Shown here: piece by piece, positions 7,171-15,739 of the stretch
Numbering within the stretch: the first letter of the stretch is position 1
How the letters are laid out: every line of letters begins with the position of its first letter
Assembly: GCF_900119155.1 (NCBI RefSeq)
Contig: NZ_FPIR01000014.1
Coordinates: 1 to 64,000 of the forward strand
Direction: 5' to 3'
Length of the DNA: 64,000 nucleotides
DNA from: Ruminococcus sp. YE71
GTDB taxonomy: Bacteria; Bacillota; Clostridia; Oscillospirales; Ruminococcaceae
Position numbers and translations under genes: made by a program
The notes under the pieces: model-generated
Seen by the model: the letters and a program-made list of their open reading frames with translations, nothing else
What the model was told of the DNA's origin: nothing
Database searches by the model: none

Positions 7171-9432
7171 TCATATAACTTTTTTGCGCTTGCTTTTCTG
7201 AACGTAGAGCAGATCGTCCGCTTTATCGAGAGCGGCTTTGAGGTCGTAGCTGTTTTCGAGCCTGCATTCGATAACGCCGACTGACGTTCCGAAGATGTAG
7301 GGCTTCTGTCTGGAATTATTGAAATCCTCGACGAAGCGGCGCTTGCGGTCCTTCACGAGTTCGGCGTTCAGCTCGCCGCGCATCGGGATGATCGCGGCAA
7401 ATTCGTCGCCGCCAGTCCTGCCGATGACGGCGCCTTCGCCGAAGGCAAAACGCAGACACTCAGCCGTAAGTCTCAGCGAGAAATCGCCCTCGATGTGGCC
7501 GTAGCTGTCGTTGACCATTTTCAGGTTATCCACATCCGCAAAGCAGACGATGAACTCGCCGCCCTTGTTTTCGGGAGCGTTAATCATCTTGTCGGCGGCA
7601 ACGTAGAAGCCTCGGCGGTTGTATACAGCCGTCAGCTCGTCGATCTTCGATTCATTCTCAAGGGCGAGATTGCGGGCGTGGATCTCGGTCAGGAGCATAT
7701 CCTGACGGCGCAGGATGTGGAGCATCTTGACCGCCGAACCGAGCTGATAGGTCACAAGCTCCAGCTCATCGAAAAACTGCGCATTACGGGGTTCGAGCAG
7801 GGCGATACCGTACTGATCTTCGGCGCTGTAGAGGTCGGCCACGACCAGCGTGTGCCGCCTGTCGCTGTCGAGGTACTTGTTTCGGAATACCTCGGGCATG
7901 GGGATATGCTGCTCCTCGTCGGGGACCATATAGGATTCGCTTCCGTAGCAGTAGGACTTAAAAGTCCAGGTGAGCCCCATCGGGAAAGCCTCGCCGTAGG
8001 GATGTCTCACTGGCTCGTCATGCACGTAGAGAAAACTCGTCATCGAACCGACATTCGTAAGGCGTTTAAGTATCTGCGCGTAGCTGTTTTTCAGGTCGCC
8101 GCCCAGCATGAGCGCGTCGCGGATGAAGATATTGTTCACATGAGCCTGATCTATGTACCTCTTCGCTATAGAATCGTCGGAGATCTTTTCGGACGAGACG
8201 GTGAACAGCGTTTTGAGGGTCTTAATCGCGCCGATGCTCTTTGCGGTGCAGTTTCTGAGCAGCCAAATATAGGATTCGGTGACGACGGGGAAAACCTTCG
8301 ACAGCGAGTTTTTGAGGGGCGATTCGTCGCCGAGCAACTTTCTGACGTGAGCTGTCGTGCGCTCGGCGGTTTCGAGGTCGCCGTCGCGGTCGATATAATC
8401 ACGTTTCAGCTGTTCGAGAAGCTCGTAAAGCGGCTGACAGAGCGACTCGGCTTCGTCTTCATTTTCGCTGACCACAGAAAAATACCTGAGCATATTGCGC
8501 TTGATCTCGTCAAGCTCACCCTCGAACATAGTTTCGGGCGCATTAAGAAAACGCACGTCAGCGTAGCAGGACTGCCGCGGAATGAACCGCGTCTTGGTAT
8601 AGTGAACGTTATCCTCGACCCCGTTGAGGTAGTTCACGGCTTTTTCCACGGCTCTTTCGGCGAGCTGTTCAGCGTCAGCCTTTACCGAAGCAAGCGGCGG
8701 AACGAGGTCGGCAGCGAAAGGCTGATCGTCAAAGCCGACCACCGCGACGTCCTTGCCGATAACTTTCCCGCGCTTGGCAAGGACTTTATAAGTCTCGGCG
8801 GCAATAACGTCGTTCACACAGATGATGGCGTCAAGGTCGGGATTGCGCTCGACGAACGCCTCGACCTGAGGCACGCATTCGTAACCGATATGACACTCGG
8901 AAACGAAACGCTCCTCGAATTCGAGCTCGTACTCCGCAACGCCTTCAAGGTACGCCGAGTACCGAACGGCGCACTCCTGATTCAGCAGGTCGCCCACGAG
9001 CATACCTATGCGCTTTCTGCCGCGAGCCGCCAGATAATCCATAGCGGAAGTGATGCCCGAACGGTTGTCAAACTGTAAAAAATCGTACCCCTCGATCTCG
9101 GAAGCCACGCTCAGAACAGGCGTGCCCTCAAAAATCTCGAGGAATTTTTTCTTCATCTCGTCATCAATGCTGTAGGCGATAGTCCCGACAGCAACGATAA
9201 GGTAGTCCAGTTTAGCTTCGGCAGCAAACTGGAACAGCAGGTTATGCTGATATTCGTATTTTGTCTCGTTGTGCTCGTAGAGACCCTGTATCCCGACGTA
9301 TTTGCCCGGGAAAATAAAGAGATCTGCTCCGAGTCTTTCGGCTGCACGCATAGCGCCCTTAGCAAGGTCATTGCTGAAAATATCTGTTATGTTCGCAACG
9401 AGCAGACCAATGCAATATCTTTTGTCTTTCAT
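7171..9432 (-). CDS. diguanylate cyclase with LacI-type ligand-binding domain
   Basis: The 753-residue protein begins directly with a periplasmic-binding-protein/LacI-like sensor (about 5-280; typical phrases IGLLVANITDIFSNDLAKG, GYDFLQFDNRSG, VAVVGFDDQPFAADLVPPL) and ends with a GGDEF domain (about 600-750) that has an intact RTGGDEF active loop and the DELTAVYNRRGF entry. The middle third is probably a helical and GAF-like linker. There is no helix-turn-helix, signal peptide or membrane segment, so it should be a cytoplasmic enzyme making c-di-GMP in response to a sugar-like ligand. It is a single gene with its own promoter. Confidence 0.85.
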   Translation of the reverse strand: MKDKRYCIGLLVANITDIFSNDLAKGAMRAAERLGADLFIFPGKYVGIQGLYEHNETKYEYQHNLLFQFAAEAKLDYLIVAVGTIAYSIDDEMKKKFLEIFEGTPVLSVASEIEGYDFLQFDNRSGITSAMDYLAARGRKRIGMLVGDLLNQECAVRYSAYLEGVAEYELEFEERFVSECHIGYECVPQVEAFVERNPDLDAIICVNDVIAAETYKVLAKRGKVIGKDVAVVGFDDQPFAADLVPPLASVKADAEQLAERAVEKAVNYLNGVEDNVHYTKTRFIPRQSCYADVRFLNAPETMFEGELDEIKRNMLRYFSVVSENEDEAESLCQPLYELLEQLKRDYIDRDGDLETAERTTAHVRKLLGDESPLKNSLSKVFPVVTESYIWLLRNCTAKSIGAIKTLKTLFTVSSEKISDDSIAKRYIDQAHVNNIFIRDALMLGGDLKNSYAQILKRLTNVGSMTSFLYVHDEPVRHPYGEAFPMGLTWTFKSYCYGSESYMVPDEEQHIPMPEVFRNKYLDSDRRHTLVVADLYSAEDQYGIALLEPRNAQFFDELELVTYQLGSAVKMLHILRRQDMLLTEIHARNLALENESKIDELTAVYNRRGFYVAADKMINAPENKGGEFIVCFADVDNLKMVNDSYGHIEGDFSLRLTAECLRFAFGEGAVIGRTGGDEFAAIIPMRGELNAELVKDRKRRFVEDFNNSRQKPYIFGTSVGVIECRLENSYDLKAALDKADDLLYVQKSKRKKVI

Positions 9433-9557
9433 TATCTGTCACCCGAATGTAATAAGAACAGAGCCTTACGCAGACCGTGAGGGCTCTATATCTGAATCAC
9501 GGAAAAATCTGTAAGTACCGCTCATACACAGAACGGCAATTTTAAACATTATGTATT

Positions 9558-9586
9558 ATTATAACATACAATTATTAAAATATCAA
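9558..9586 (-). promoter_or_regulatory. promoter of GGDEF gene
   Basis: On the minus strand TTGATA, 17 bases, TATAAT lie about 126 bases upstream of the start codon. Confidence 0.65.
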
Positions 9587-9631
9587 TAGTTATGAGAAAA
9601 AAATACGCAAATTATCGTGTAATATACAGAA

Positions 9632-9659
9632 CACCGCCCGAACTCACGTCCGTGCGGTG
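9632..9659 (-). terminator. possible terminator after HtrA gene
   Basis: A 6-bp GC-rich stem (CACCGC/GCGGTG) lies 50 bases beyond the protease stop codon. The following tail is only moderately T-rich, so the call is weak. Confidence 0.35.
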
Positions 9660-9711
9660 AACTGCATGAAGTAAAAGAATATGAAAAAATTATTAGAAGA
9701 AAGCTGATTTA

Positions 9712-11211
9712 TCAGCGATAGCTGCCCCACGGGTCAAAGTTGTTGAACCCGTTGTAGTTATCGTAGCCGTTGTAATTGTCATATCCGTTATTGCCATTAT
9801 TGCCGTTATCCTGCTGGGCAGCGGTGTTGGTGTTCTTTGCCTCGTCGAGAGTGACCTCAAGGTCGATTATCTTCTCGTCGCGGTAAACGGATATCTTTAT
9901 GGTGTCTCCTGCTTTGTACAGGCTCTTGATCTCATTGAACTGCTCGATGGTCGAAACAAGCTCGCCCTCGATACCGACGATAATGTCGTTGACCTGAATG
10001 CCCGCCTTTTCGCCAGCACTCCCCGACTCTACCGTGCGGACTATGAAGCCCTCGGGAACGCCGTAGTACTGTGCATAAAACGAGCTGATATTCTGTCCGC
10101 TGATACCGAGGGTAGGTCTGCCCTTGACGTATCCGTAGCGGATGAGGTCGTCGATGATGACCTTAGCCTCATCTATCGGGATAGCGAAGCCGAGACCCTC
10201 GACCTGAGTATCTGCGACCTTTGCGGAAGTGATGCCGATGACCTGACCGTAAGCATTGATGAGCGGTCCGCCCGAGTTGCCCGAGTTTATCGAAGCATCG
10301 GTCTGGATGAGGTTCATCGTTCTGTCCTCAATGGTTATCTTTCTGTCGGTAGCGGAGATGATGCCGCTCGTAACGGTATTCGCAAGGTCGAAGCCCAGCG
10401 GGTTACCGATAACGATAGCCAGCTCGCCCACCACGATACCGCTCGACGTGCCGAATTCGGCGGAAGTAAGGCCTGTCTGGTCTATCTTCAGCACCGCAAG
10501 GTCGGTCTGAACATCGATGCCGACAAGTTCGGCAGTGATATTGCTGTCGGTATCGCCCGCATTCTGCTTTTCGAGTATCTTTTCGGCAACGCTCTTGGAT
10601 GAACTGTCATCCTCCTTCTTGCCCGAAGTCTTATCGGTTACTACGACAGATATGGCGGAAGCGCCCTTGACAACGTGAGCATTCGTCACGATGTAGCCAT
10701 CCTCGCTCATGATTATGCCCGTGCCCGAGACCTGTGCATTACCCGTGATGCAGGAAATACCCACCACCGAAGGCGACATTTTCGTCACGATATCGGGGAT
10801 GCTCATAGCGTCGGCAGGCGCCGCGAGGGTCTCTATAGTCGGCAGATTCGTGAGGTCGCGCTCGGAGTCGTCGCTCTTGCTCTCAGACTCTTTCTTCTCT
10901 TCGTTTTCAGAGACGCGCTGTCTGTCGGCGGTGCTTATCGAGTTGTTCTTCCCGATATTCGTCTTTTCCTGCAAAAGCGACCAGCCCACTACAGAGCTCA
11001 CGCCCAGAGCACAGACGCAAAGCACTGCAAGAGCCGCATTCAGCCCTGCTCTGCTTTTCTTGCGCTCTCTCGGGGGCTGATAGGAGTATTCTCCGTAGCC
11101 CTGCTGCTGAGGGTCGTAGCTGCGGAAGCTGTTGTTATATGCGTTATTCCCGTCGTTGTTGTTCTGCTGACGACGGGAGTCGAACTGTCCGTTATTATCG
11201 AAATCTGCCAT
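9712..11211 (-). CDS. HtrA-like serine protease with PDZ domain
   Basis: The 499-residue protein has a cytoplasmic N-terminus rich in Asn, Gln and Tyr, one transmembrane helix at about 57-80, and an extracytoplasmic trypsin-like domain with His179 (TNAHVV), Asp237 (TDLAVL) and Ser313 (GNSGGPL), followed by a PDZ domain (GFIVRTVESGSAGEKAGIQ). The C-terminus is an Asn/Gly/Tyr-rich repeat. It should degrade misfolded proteins at the cell surface. An unusual charged insert of about 30 residues (Lys/Asp/Ser-rich, 193-224) lies between the His and Asp strands. A GTG 27 bases further upstream is in frame, but GAGGAGG precedes the ATG at 11211. Confidence 0.92.
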   Translation of the reverse strand: MADFDNNGQFDSRRQQNNNDGNNAYNNSFRSYDPQQQGYGEYSYQPPRERKKSRAGLNAALAVLCVCALGVSSVVGWSLLQEKTNIGKNNSISTADRQRVSENEEKKESESKSDDSERDLTNLPTIETLAAPADAMSIPDIVTKMSPSVVGISCITGNAQVSGTGIIMSEDGYIVTNAHVVKGASAISVVVTDKTSGKKEDDSSSKSVAEKILEKQNAGDTDSNITAELVGIDVQTDLAVLKIDQTGLTSAEFGTSSGIVVGELAIVIGNPLGFDLANTVTSGIISATDRKITIEDRTMNLIQTDASINSGNSGGPLINAYGQVIGITSAKVADTQVEGLGFAIPIDEAKVIIDDLIRYGYVKGRPTLGISGQNISSFYAQYYGVPEGFIVRTVESGSAGEKAGIQVNDIIVGIEGELVSTIEQFNEIKSLYKAGDTIKISVYRDEKIIDLEVTLDEAKNTNTAAQQDNGNNGNNGYDNYNGYDNYNGFNNFDPWGSYR

Positions 11212-11410
11212 ATTGGTATTTGCCCTCCTCGGGGACACAGCCTATCATACGTTATGAATATAATTATACCCTTTAATGTGATAATAAAATGATGATTTTC
11301 TATTACACTTCTGAAAATAGAAAAGCAAACTGACCGATATATTGCATTTTTTCACCCGAACAAGCATATCATTTAAGAAAAAAACAAGTTTCTGTATTCG
11401 GAGGTAACAT

Positions 11411-12142
11411 ATGAAGAAAATCATATCCGTATTCACAGCCGCCGCGTTCACGCTGATGCTCGGTTCCTGCGCCGACAAAAACGCTCTGCAAACCTCGGCA
11501 GTCCCCGTCAGGTGGCTCGAAAGACCCTCAGTAATACTGGATGCAGGTCACGGAGGTGCAGACGGGGGCGGAGTTTCGGTCAACGGCGTCCCCGAAAAAG
11601 GCATCAATCTGAACATCGCCGCGACGACTGCCGACCTGCTGATGCTGATGGGGTACAAGGTCACGCTCACCCGCACAGAGGATGTTTCCATCCACGACAG
11701 CGGCACCGAAGGACTGAAAGCCCAGAAGCTGAGCGACATGGAGAACCGTCTCGAACTTTTCAACACGCCCGATTCGGTGTGCGTGTCCATTCATCAGAAC
11801 CGATTCACCGACCCGAAATACAGCGGTGCGCAGATGTTCTACCACCGCCCGAATACCGAGGGGCAGAAGCTGGCGGAAGCGCTCAAAGCGCGTATCACGG
11901 GCTACCTCCAGCCCGATAATCAGCGTGAGACTAAGCCTACGGATGACGAGCTGTATCTTCTGTGCAACTGCGACAACCCTACTGTGATGGCGGAATGCGG
12001 TTTCATCTCGAACCCCGAGGAAGCCGCACTTCTCGAACAGGTGCCCTATCAGCGCGAGATGGCGTTCGCGATAATGGCGGGAATAAACGATTTCCACATC
12101 GAGACAGGGAGAATTTCGCAGAAAAATGCCGAAAATAAGTAA
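11411..12142 (+). CDS. N-acetylmuramoyl-L-alanine amidase, CwlD-like lipoprotein
   Basis: The 243-residue protein has a lipoprotein signal (LGSC, cysteine at 20) and an Amidase_3 domain. Zinc ligands and active site are visible: DAGHGG near 46, EKGINLN near 62 (Glu), SIHQN near 122 (His) and the catalytic glutamate in AECGFISNPEE near 195. Such enzymes cut the amide between MurNAc and the stem peptide; CwlD-type members act in spore cortex formation. The lipobox and the AVPVRWLERP lead fit a small membrane-tethered amidase. GGAGGT precedes the ATG. Confidence 0.88.
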   Translation: MKKIISVFTAAAFTLMLGSCADKNALQTSAVPVRWLERPSVILDAGHGGADGGGVSVNGVPEKGINLNIAATTADLLMLMGYKVTLTRTEDVSIHDSGTEGLKAQKLSDMENRLELFNTPDSVCVSIHQNRFTDPKYSGAQMFYHRPNTEGQKLAEALKARITGYLQPDNQRETKPTDDELYLLCNCDNPTVMAECGFISNPEEAALLEQVPYQREMAFAIMAGINDFHIETGRISQKNAENK

Positions 12143-12181
12143 AATTCATGTTTTCTTAAATAACGGTTAACGTTTCCTTGC

Positions 12182-12210
12182 TTGACGTTCGCTTGAACCT
12201 GTGATATGAT
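12182..12210 (+). promoter_or_regulatory. promoter of DUF1836 gene
   Basis: TTGACG, 17 bases, TATGAT, 77 bases before the start codon. Confidence 0.65.
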
Positions 12211-12286
12211 GATAATATCTGATGTGATATAATTGCGAACGCATCATGCCTACAAATAAAAGTACAAAATAAAGGACTGATAAACA

Positions 12287-12886
12287 ATGCCACTTACACT
12301 CCCGGGAACTGCGATCCCTTATGACAAGCGTGCCGCAGGCGACACCTACGCGCTTATCTCGCCGATAATCTCCGCTACGGGCGGCATATCGCTTTCACAG
12401 CTCGCACAGCTCACGGGCATCGAGAGCACGACTATACAGAACTGGGTCAAAAGAGGCTGGGTCACCCCCTCCACCGACAAGAAATACGGCGAACGCTCGG
12501 TTGTAAGGATACTGCTCATCAACATCATGCGCGGCACCCTGAAACTCGAAGAGATCGCACAGCTGATGCGCATCGTCAACGGCGATGTGGTGGATATGGA
12601 CGACGACATCCTGCACGACACACAGCTCTACAACCTGCTCTGCTCGGTCATTTACGAGGTGGAAGAGGACAAGATGCAGTCCGCGGACGAGATACGCATC
12701 GTCATCGAGGATAAGCTGCCCGACGGTCTCGACGACCGCGAACAGCGCATACTCGAAAGCGTGCTCATGATAATGGTGCAGAGCGCTATCTCGGGATTCT
12801 ACCGTCAGCTGGCAGAGGACGAATTCGAGGAGCTGGAACAGAACTCCGACGGCGGCGGCAAGCTCAAACTGAAACTCGGGGTGTGA
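12287..12886 (+). CDS. DUF1836 family protein, MerR-like fold
   Basis: The 199-residue protein matches DUF1836: a helix-turn-helix-like segment at about 36-60 (SLSQLAQLTGIESTTIQNWVK), then RGWVTPSTDKKYGERSVVRI and LLINIMRGTLKLEEIAQLM, as in MerR-type DNA-binding proteins, then an acidic helical region. It is probably a transcription regulator with unknown targets. It has its own promoter and AAAGGA site. A very small frame starts two bases after its stop. Confidence 0.75.
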   Translation: MPLTLPGTAIPYDKRAAGDTYALISPIISATGGISLSQLAQLTGIESTTIQNWVKRGWVTPSTDKKYGERSVVRILLINIMRGTLKLEEIAQLMRIVNGDVVDMDDDILHDTQLYNLLCSVIYEVEEDKMQSADEIRIVIEDKLPDGLDDREQRILESVLMIMVQSAISGFYRQLAEDEFEELEQNSDGGGKLKLKLGV

Positions 12887-12887
12887 C

Positions 12888-13055
12888 ATGAACGCGCTGA
12901 AAAAAGCAGGCAGCTTTCTGCTCGACCTGTTCGACCTCGTGATGGACATCTTCGGGATGTTCTCGGACGCGAAGAAAAGCGTCGGGAAGCAGAAGAAAAA
13001 GAAACGCAGAAAATGACAAAACACCGTCGGGGACGTAAGGTCGGTACTAATATAG
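12888..13055 (+). CDS. small protein with amphipathic N-terminus (uncertain)
   Basis: A 55-residue frame opens with ATG two bases after the DUF1836 stop, with CGGGGTG just upstream as a possible binding site. The first 24 codons follow the GC-rich third-position habit of the core genes and encode a hydrophobic amphipathic stretch (AGSFLLDLFDLVMDIFGMF); the rest is Glu/Lys/Arg-rich. I recognise no family. Translational coupling to DUF1836 is possible. It could also be non-coding. Confidence 0.35.
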
Positions 13056-13104
13056 AAGTTTTTCAAAAACTAATATGAAAGACCTATACAGCGGGCTATA
13101 AGCA

Positions 13105-13150
13105 AAACAGGAAGAGACTTCATTTCGATGTCTCTTCCTGTTTGTTTTTG
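13105..13150 (+). terminator. strong rho-independent terminator
   Basis: A perfect 13-bp stem (AACAGGAAGAGAC / GTCTCTTCCTGTT) with an 11-base loop is followed by TGTTTTTG. It closes the DUF1836 transcript and marks the edge of the core region. Confidence 0.9.
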
Positions 13151-13241
13151 TCAGCACATAATTCAGAATAACAGATTATTGCTGATGAACCTGCATAGTA
13201 GCCTTTTATGAGAAAAATATTATTTTGAGTTGCAACAAGAT

Positions 13242-13540
13242 TTATTCTTCTGCTTTCTTCAATGAATTATAGATTTCTTCTGTAAAGATACCGAGGATTG
13301 TCCTGCCACTTATCGGGCAGATATTTCTTGCCGTCTCGGCTGTCGCCTTGTTTGGTGCTTCTGGACACCCGCCCCCCTCGCCGATGAGGTAGTAGCTCCC
13401 GTCATAGTAGAGCGTGTTCTTGGTGAAGGTCGGTGCGGCATCCAGTTTGGTGATGCCTGTCGGTGTGACGGTGCTTGCTTCTTGATGTTCCCGTAGCCGT
13501 GGTCAATGCCTACGATCAGGAAATTGTTGTATCTTTTCAT
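13242..13540 (-). pseudogene. ParM/StbA-type actin-like protein, frameshifted N-terminal remnant
   Basis: From a well-placed ATG (GGAGGG 8 bases before it) the frame reads MKRYNNFLIVGIDHGYGNIK, the start of plasmid-segregation actins. The frame then breaks. In another frame the remnant continues as TVTPTGITKLDAAPTFTKN, LYYDGSYYLIGEG, and ends at a TAA near 13242. The piece DGKKYLPDKWQDNPRYLYRR appears in a third frame, so at least two frameshifts and a large 3' deletion have occurred. Intact relatives are over 300 residues and often lie on plasmids and conjugative elements, so this is a trace of a former mobile element. Confidence 0.7.
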
Positions 13541-13764
13541 GCGATACCCTCCATATATATAAAAGTTGTAGTCGGCTCTGAGATATTTTGCCGTGCTTTA
13601 GCTAAGGCGGCTATCTCCTGAACCTGAAACCATTATATATCATTTTGGAGGGCTTAGGGTTGTTCGTCAGTTGCAGGAAAATGAACAGGTAAGCATTTTT
13701 TCACCATTAACACTAAAATATCATCAGATCAGTTGTTTGATATGCACAAATATATAAACGCCTA

Positions 13765-13793
13765 TTGACAAGTGACCGACCGTTCGCTATAAT
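13765..13793 (+). promoter_or_regulatory. consensus promoter of TetR gene
   Basis: Perfect TTGACA, 17 bases, perfect TATAAT, 48 bases before the TetR start codon. An operator fills the spacer. Confidence 0.85.
13771..13788 (+). promoter_or_regulatory. TetR operator 1
   Basis: AGTGACCGACCGTTCGCT fills the spacer of the promoter. It is an imperfect palindrome, of the form GTGACC-GACC-GTTCGC, and is repeated in inverted orientation at 13804. Binding here would block RNA polymerase. Confidence 0.65.
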
Positions 13794-13803
13794 ATAGATA
13801 GCA

Positions 13804-13821
13804 AGTGAACGATGGGTCACT
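13804..13821 (+). promoter_or_regulatory. TetR operator 2
   Basis: AGTGAACGATGGGTCACT reads on the opposite strand as AGTGACCCATCGTTCACT, matching operator 1 at 14 of 18 positions. It lies just past the transcription start and is probably a second repressor site. Confidence 0.6.
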
Positions 13822-13841
13822 CTTTATTTTTGGAGGATGCT

Positions 13842-14438
13842 ATGGCAAAGGATACAAAGGAAAGAATACTTGATGAAGCGCTCAGGCAGTTTTCGCAGAA
13901 GGGATATGACGGTACGAATATCCGTGAGCTGACTGCATCGCTGGGGCTTGTAAAGTCATCAATGTACAAACATTATAAGAGTAAAGAAGAAATCTGGAAC
14001 TCTTTGCTGGACAGAATGATCGCATATTACAATGAACGTTTCGGTTCGGCGGATAATCTGCCTCCTGTACCCGATACTCTTGATGAACTTGTTGCAATGA
14101 CAATGCGGATGGTCGATATTACGGTGCATGACGAAAAGATCGTGATGACAAGAAAGCTGCTGTCTATTGAGCAGTACCGTGATGACCGTGCAAGGCAGCT
14201 TGCAACGAAACACTTTCTCACCGGGCTGACTGAGATGTTCACATACATTTTTGACGGAATGATGAAAAAAGGCTTGCTGAGGAACGATGCCCCCAAAATG
14301 CTTGCGTTTGCTTATACTGCGCCTATTTCTTCGCTGATACATCTTTGTGACCGCGAGCCTGAAAAAACGGCTGAGGCTATTTCACAAATCAAAGAGTTCA
14401 GCCGGCATTTTATCCAAGTTTACGGGCAGGATGACTGA
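13842..14438 (+). CDS. TetR/AcrR family transcriptional regulator
   Basis: The 198-residue protein has the TetR helix-turn-helix at about 6-52 (ERILDEALRQFSQKGYDG, LTASLGLVKSSMYKHYKSKEE) and a helical ligand-binding C-terminal domain. GGAGG precedes the ATG at 13842; an upstream in-frame ATG lacks a binding site. Two operator-like palindromes overlap its promoter, so autorepression is likely. A second, truncated copy of its C-terminal 75 residues lies at 17571. The following fusion gene is a likely target or partner. Confidence 0.88.
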   Translation: MAKDTKERILDEALRQFSQKGYDGTNIRELTASLGLVKSSMYKHYKSKEEIWNSLLDRMIAYYNERFGSADNLPPVPDTLDELVAMTMRMVDITVHDEKIVMTRKLLSIEQYRDDRARQLATKHFLTGLTEMFTYIFDGMMKKGLLRNDAPKMLAFAYTAPISSLIHLCDREPEKTAEAISQIKEFSRHFIQVYGQDD

Positions 14439-14544
14439 TTATCCGGATGAAACAAACGGAATGACTCATGTGTCGTCGATTTCAAGGGAAGAATGGCTGA
14501 ATGAAATTACTGAGAATCACCGGACAGGAAATGGAGAATAAAAA

Positions 14545-15576
14545 ATGAATAGAAAAGCACTCGTCGTAATTGACATTCAAAATGACATTACTAAGAATTA
14601 CAGAAAGATCATTGATCGGATCAATCAGGCTATCGAATGGGCTGTGGCAGAGAATATGCAGATCATTTATATCAAGCATAATAATCTGTCCGCCGGTACA
14701 CGCACATTCAAGCCTGACACAAAAGGGGCTGAGCTGGTTCCTGAAATGAAGGTGGTGTCCGATAATATCTTTGTGAAGACGAAAGCAAATGCGCTTACAA
14801 GTGAGGAATTTACAGAGTTCATTGAAAAGAACGGAATTAAAGAGTTCTATGTTGCCGGTGCTGACGCCACTGCTTGTGTTAAATCCACCTGTTTCAACAT
14901 GACAAAGGCAGGATATGCCGTTCATGTCATCTCCGATTGTGTGACCAGCTATGACTTAAAGAAGATGCCGGAAATGCTTGCCTATTATGAGGCGAAGGGC
15001 TGTGAGGTCAAGAGCCTTGCCCTATTTTTAGGAATTAAATATCAATATAAGAGATTGGACAATAACAATTTTGCAGGCCATTCATTGGATGATTTTGTCC
15101 GTCACCAGACTGTTACAGAGTGTTGGAGAAAGACAGACAACGGTTGGGAGCTTGTGCCGAATGTCTTTGAAGAAAACTGGTCGCAGGAGCAGTGCCGGAA
15201 AATGGCAGAAGAAATATTGCATAATATAAACCTTGACCAGACCGGCTTTGGCGCCTTCGACGGTGAGCGGCTCATTGGTTTTGCGACTGTCTCCCACCGT
15301 ATATTCGGAGTTACGGCAAAATATGTGCAGCTGGTTTGTTTTCAGATATCAGAGGAATACAGGCGTCAGGGTATCGGCAGGAAGCTCTTTTCTATGGTCT
15401 GCGAAGAGGCGCGGCAGCTTGGTGCGGATAAACTGTACATATCCGCTCATTCCTCAAAAGAGTCACAGGCGGCATACCGGGCACTTGGCTGTACGCCTGC
15501 GGAGGAGGTCAATGAGGAACTGGCAGCAGAGGAGCCATTTGACGTCCAGATGGAATACAGATTATATGGCATATAA
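14545..15576 (+). CDS. isochorismatase-family hydrolase fused to GNAT acetyltransferase
   Basis: The 343-residue protein joins two enzymes. Residues 1-165 are a cysteine hydrolase of the isochorismatase/nicotinamidase family: Asp9 (VVIDIQND), a lysine near 75 (FVKTKANA) and Cys112 in ATACVKST. Residues 170-343 form a GNAT acetyltransferase, with the acetyl-CoA loop RRQGIGRKLF near 275 and a final YRALGC. The reading frame is continuous, without a stop or weak join. The reaction is unknown; a CoA-linked detoxification of an amide or hydroxamate is a guess. GGAGAA precedes the ATG. It follows the TetR gene by about 105 bases in the same direction. Confidence 0.85.
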   Translation: MNRKALVVIDIQNDITKNYRKIIDRINQAIEWAVAENMQIIYIKHNNLSAGTRTFKPDTKGAELVPEMKVVSDNIFVKTKANALTSEEFTEFIEKNGIKEFYVAGADATACVKSTCFNMTKAGYAVHVISDCVTSYDLKKMPEMLAYYEAKGCEVKSLALFLGIKYQYKRLDNNNFAGHSLDDFVRHQTVTECWRKTDNGWELVPNVFEENWSQEQCRKMAEEILHNINLDQTGFGAFDGERLIGFATVSHRIFGVTAKYVQLVCFQISEEYRRQGIGRKLFSMVCEEARQLGADKLYISAHSSKESQAAYRALGCTPAEEVNEELAAEEPFDVQMEYRLYGI

Positions 15577-15580
15577 GTGA

Positions 15581-15709
15581 GGTGCGGTTTATGAGTTTGC
15601 GGAACGTACAGGCGCAGGTCTGACAGTAATGCAGGACGGTGAGCATTGGTTCCACACAGAGGAACAGTTGGATTTTATGACAAAATGGCTGGCGGCAAAT
15701 ATATGCTGA
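15581..15709 (+). pseudogene. alpha/beta-hydrolase C-terminal remnant
   Basis: A frame without a start encodes VYEFAERTGAGLTVM, GEHWFHTEEQ and FMTKWL before TGA, which is the C-terminal end of a small serine hydrolase with the catalytic histidine in GEHWFH. A matching N-terminal start (MKDAVICIHGKGGSAEEA) lies alone at 17821. The two pieces probably come from the same gene or its duplicate, separated by rearrangement. Confidence 0.6.
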
Positions 15710-15739
15710 TCGTCGGCACAACAAATATTTGAGAAAAAT

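Noticed and set aside
12395..13066. 223-codon antisense frame across the DUF1836 gene
   Set aside because: No domain, and it runs across the DUF1836 promoter-driven gene on the opposite strand; composition effect only.
15577..15739. possible yjdF riboswitch upstream of the YjdF gene
   Set aside because: The space is filled by a recognisable hydrolase gene remnant, and I could not find the conserved riboswitch core.
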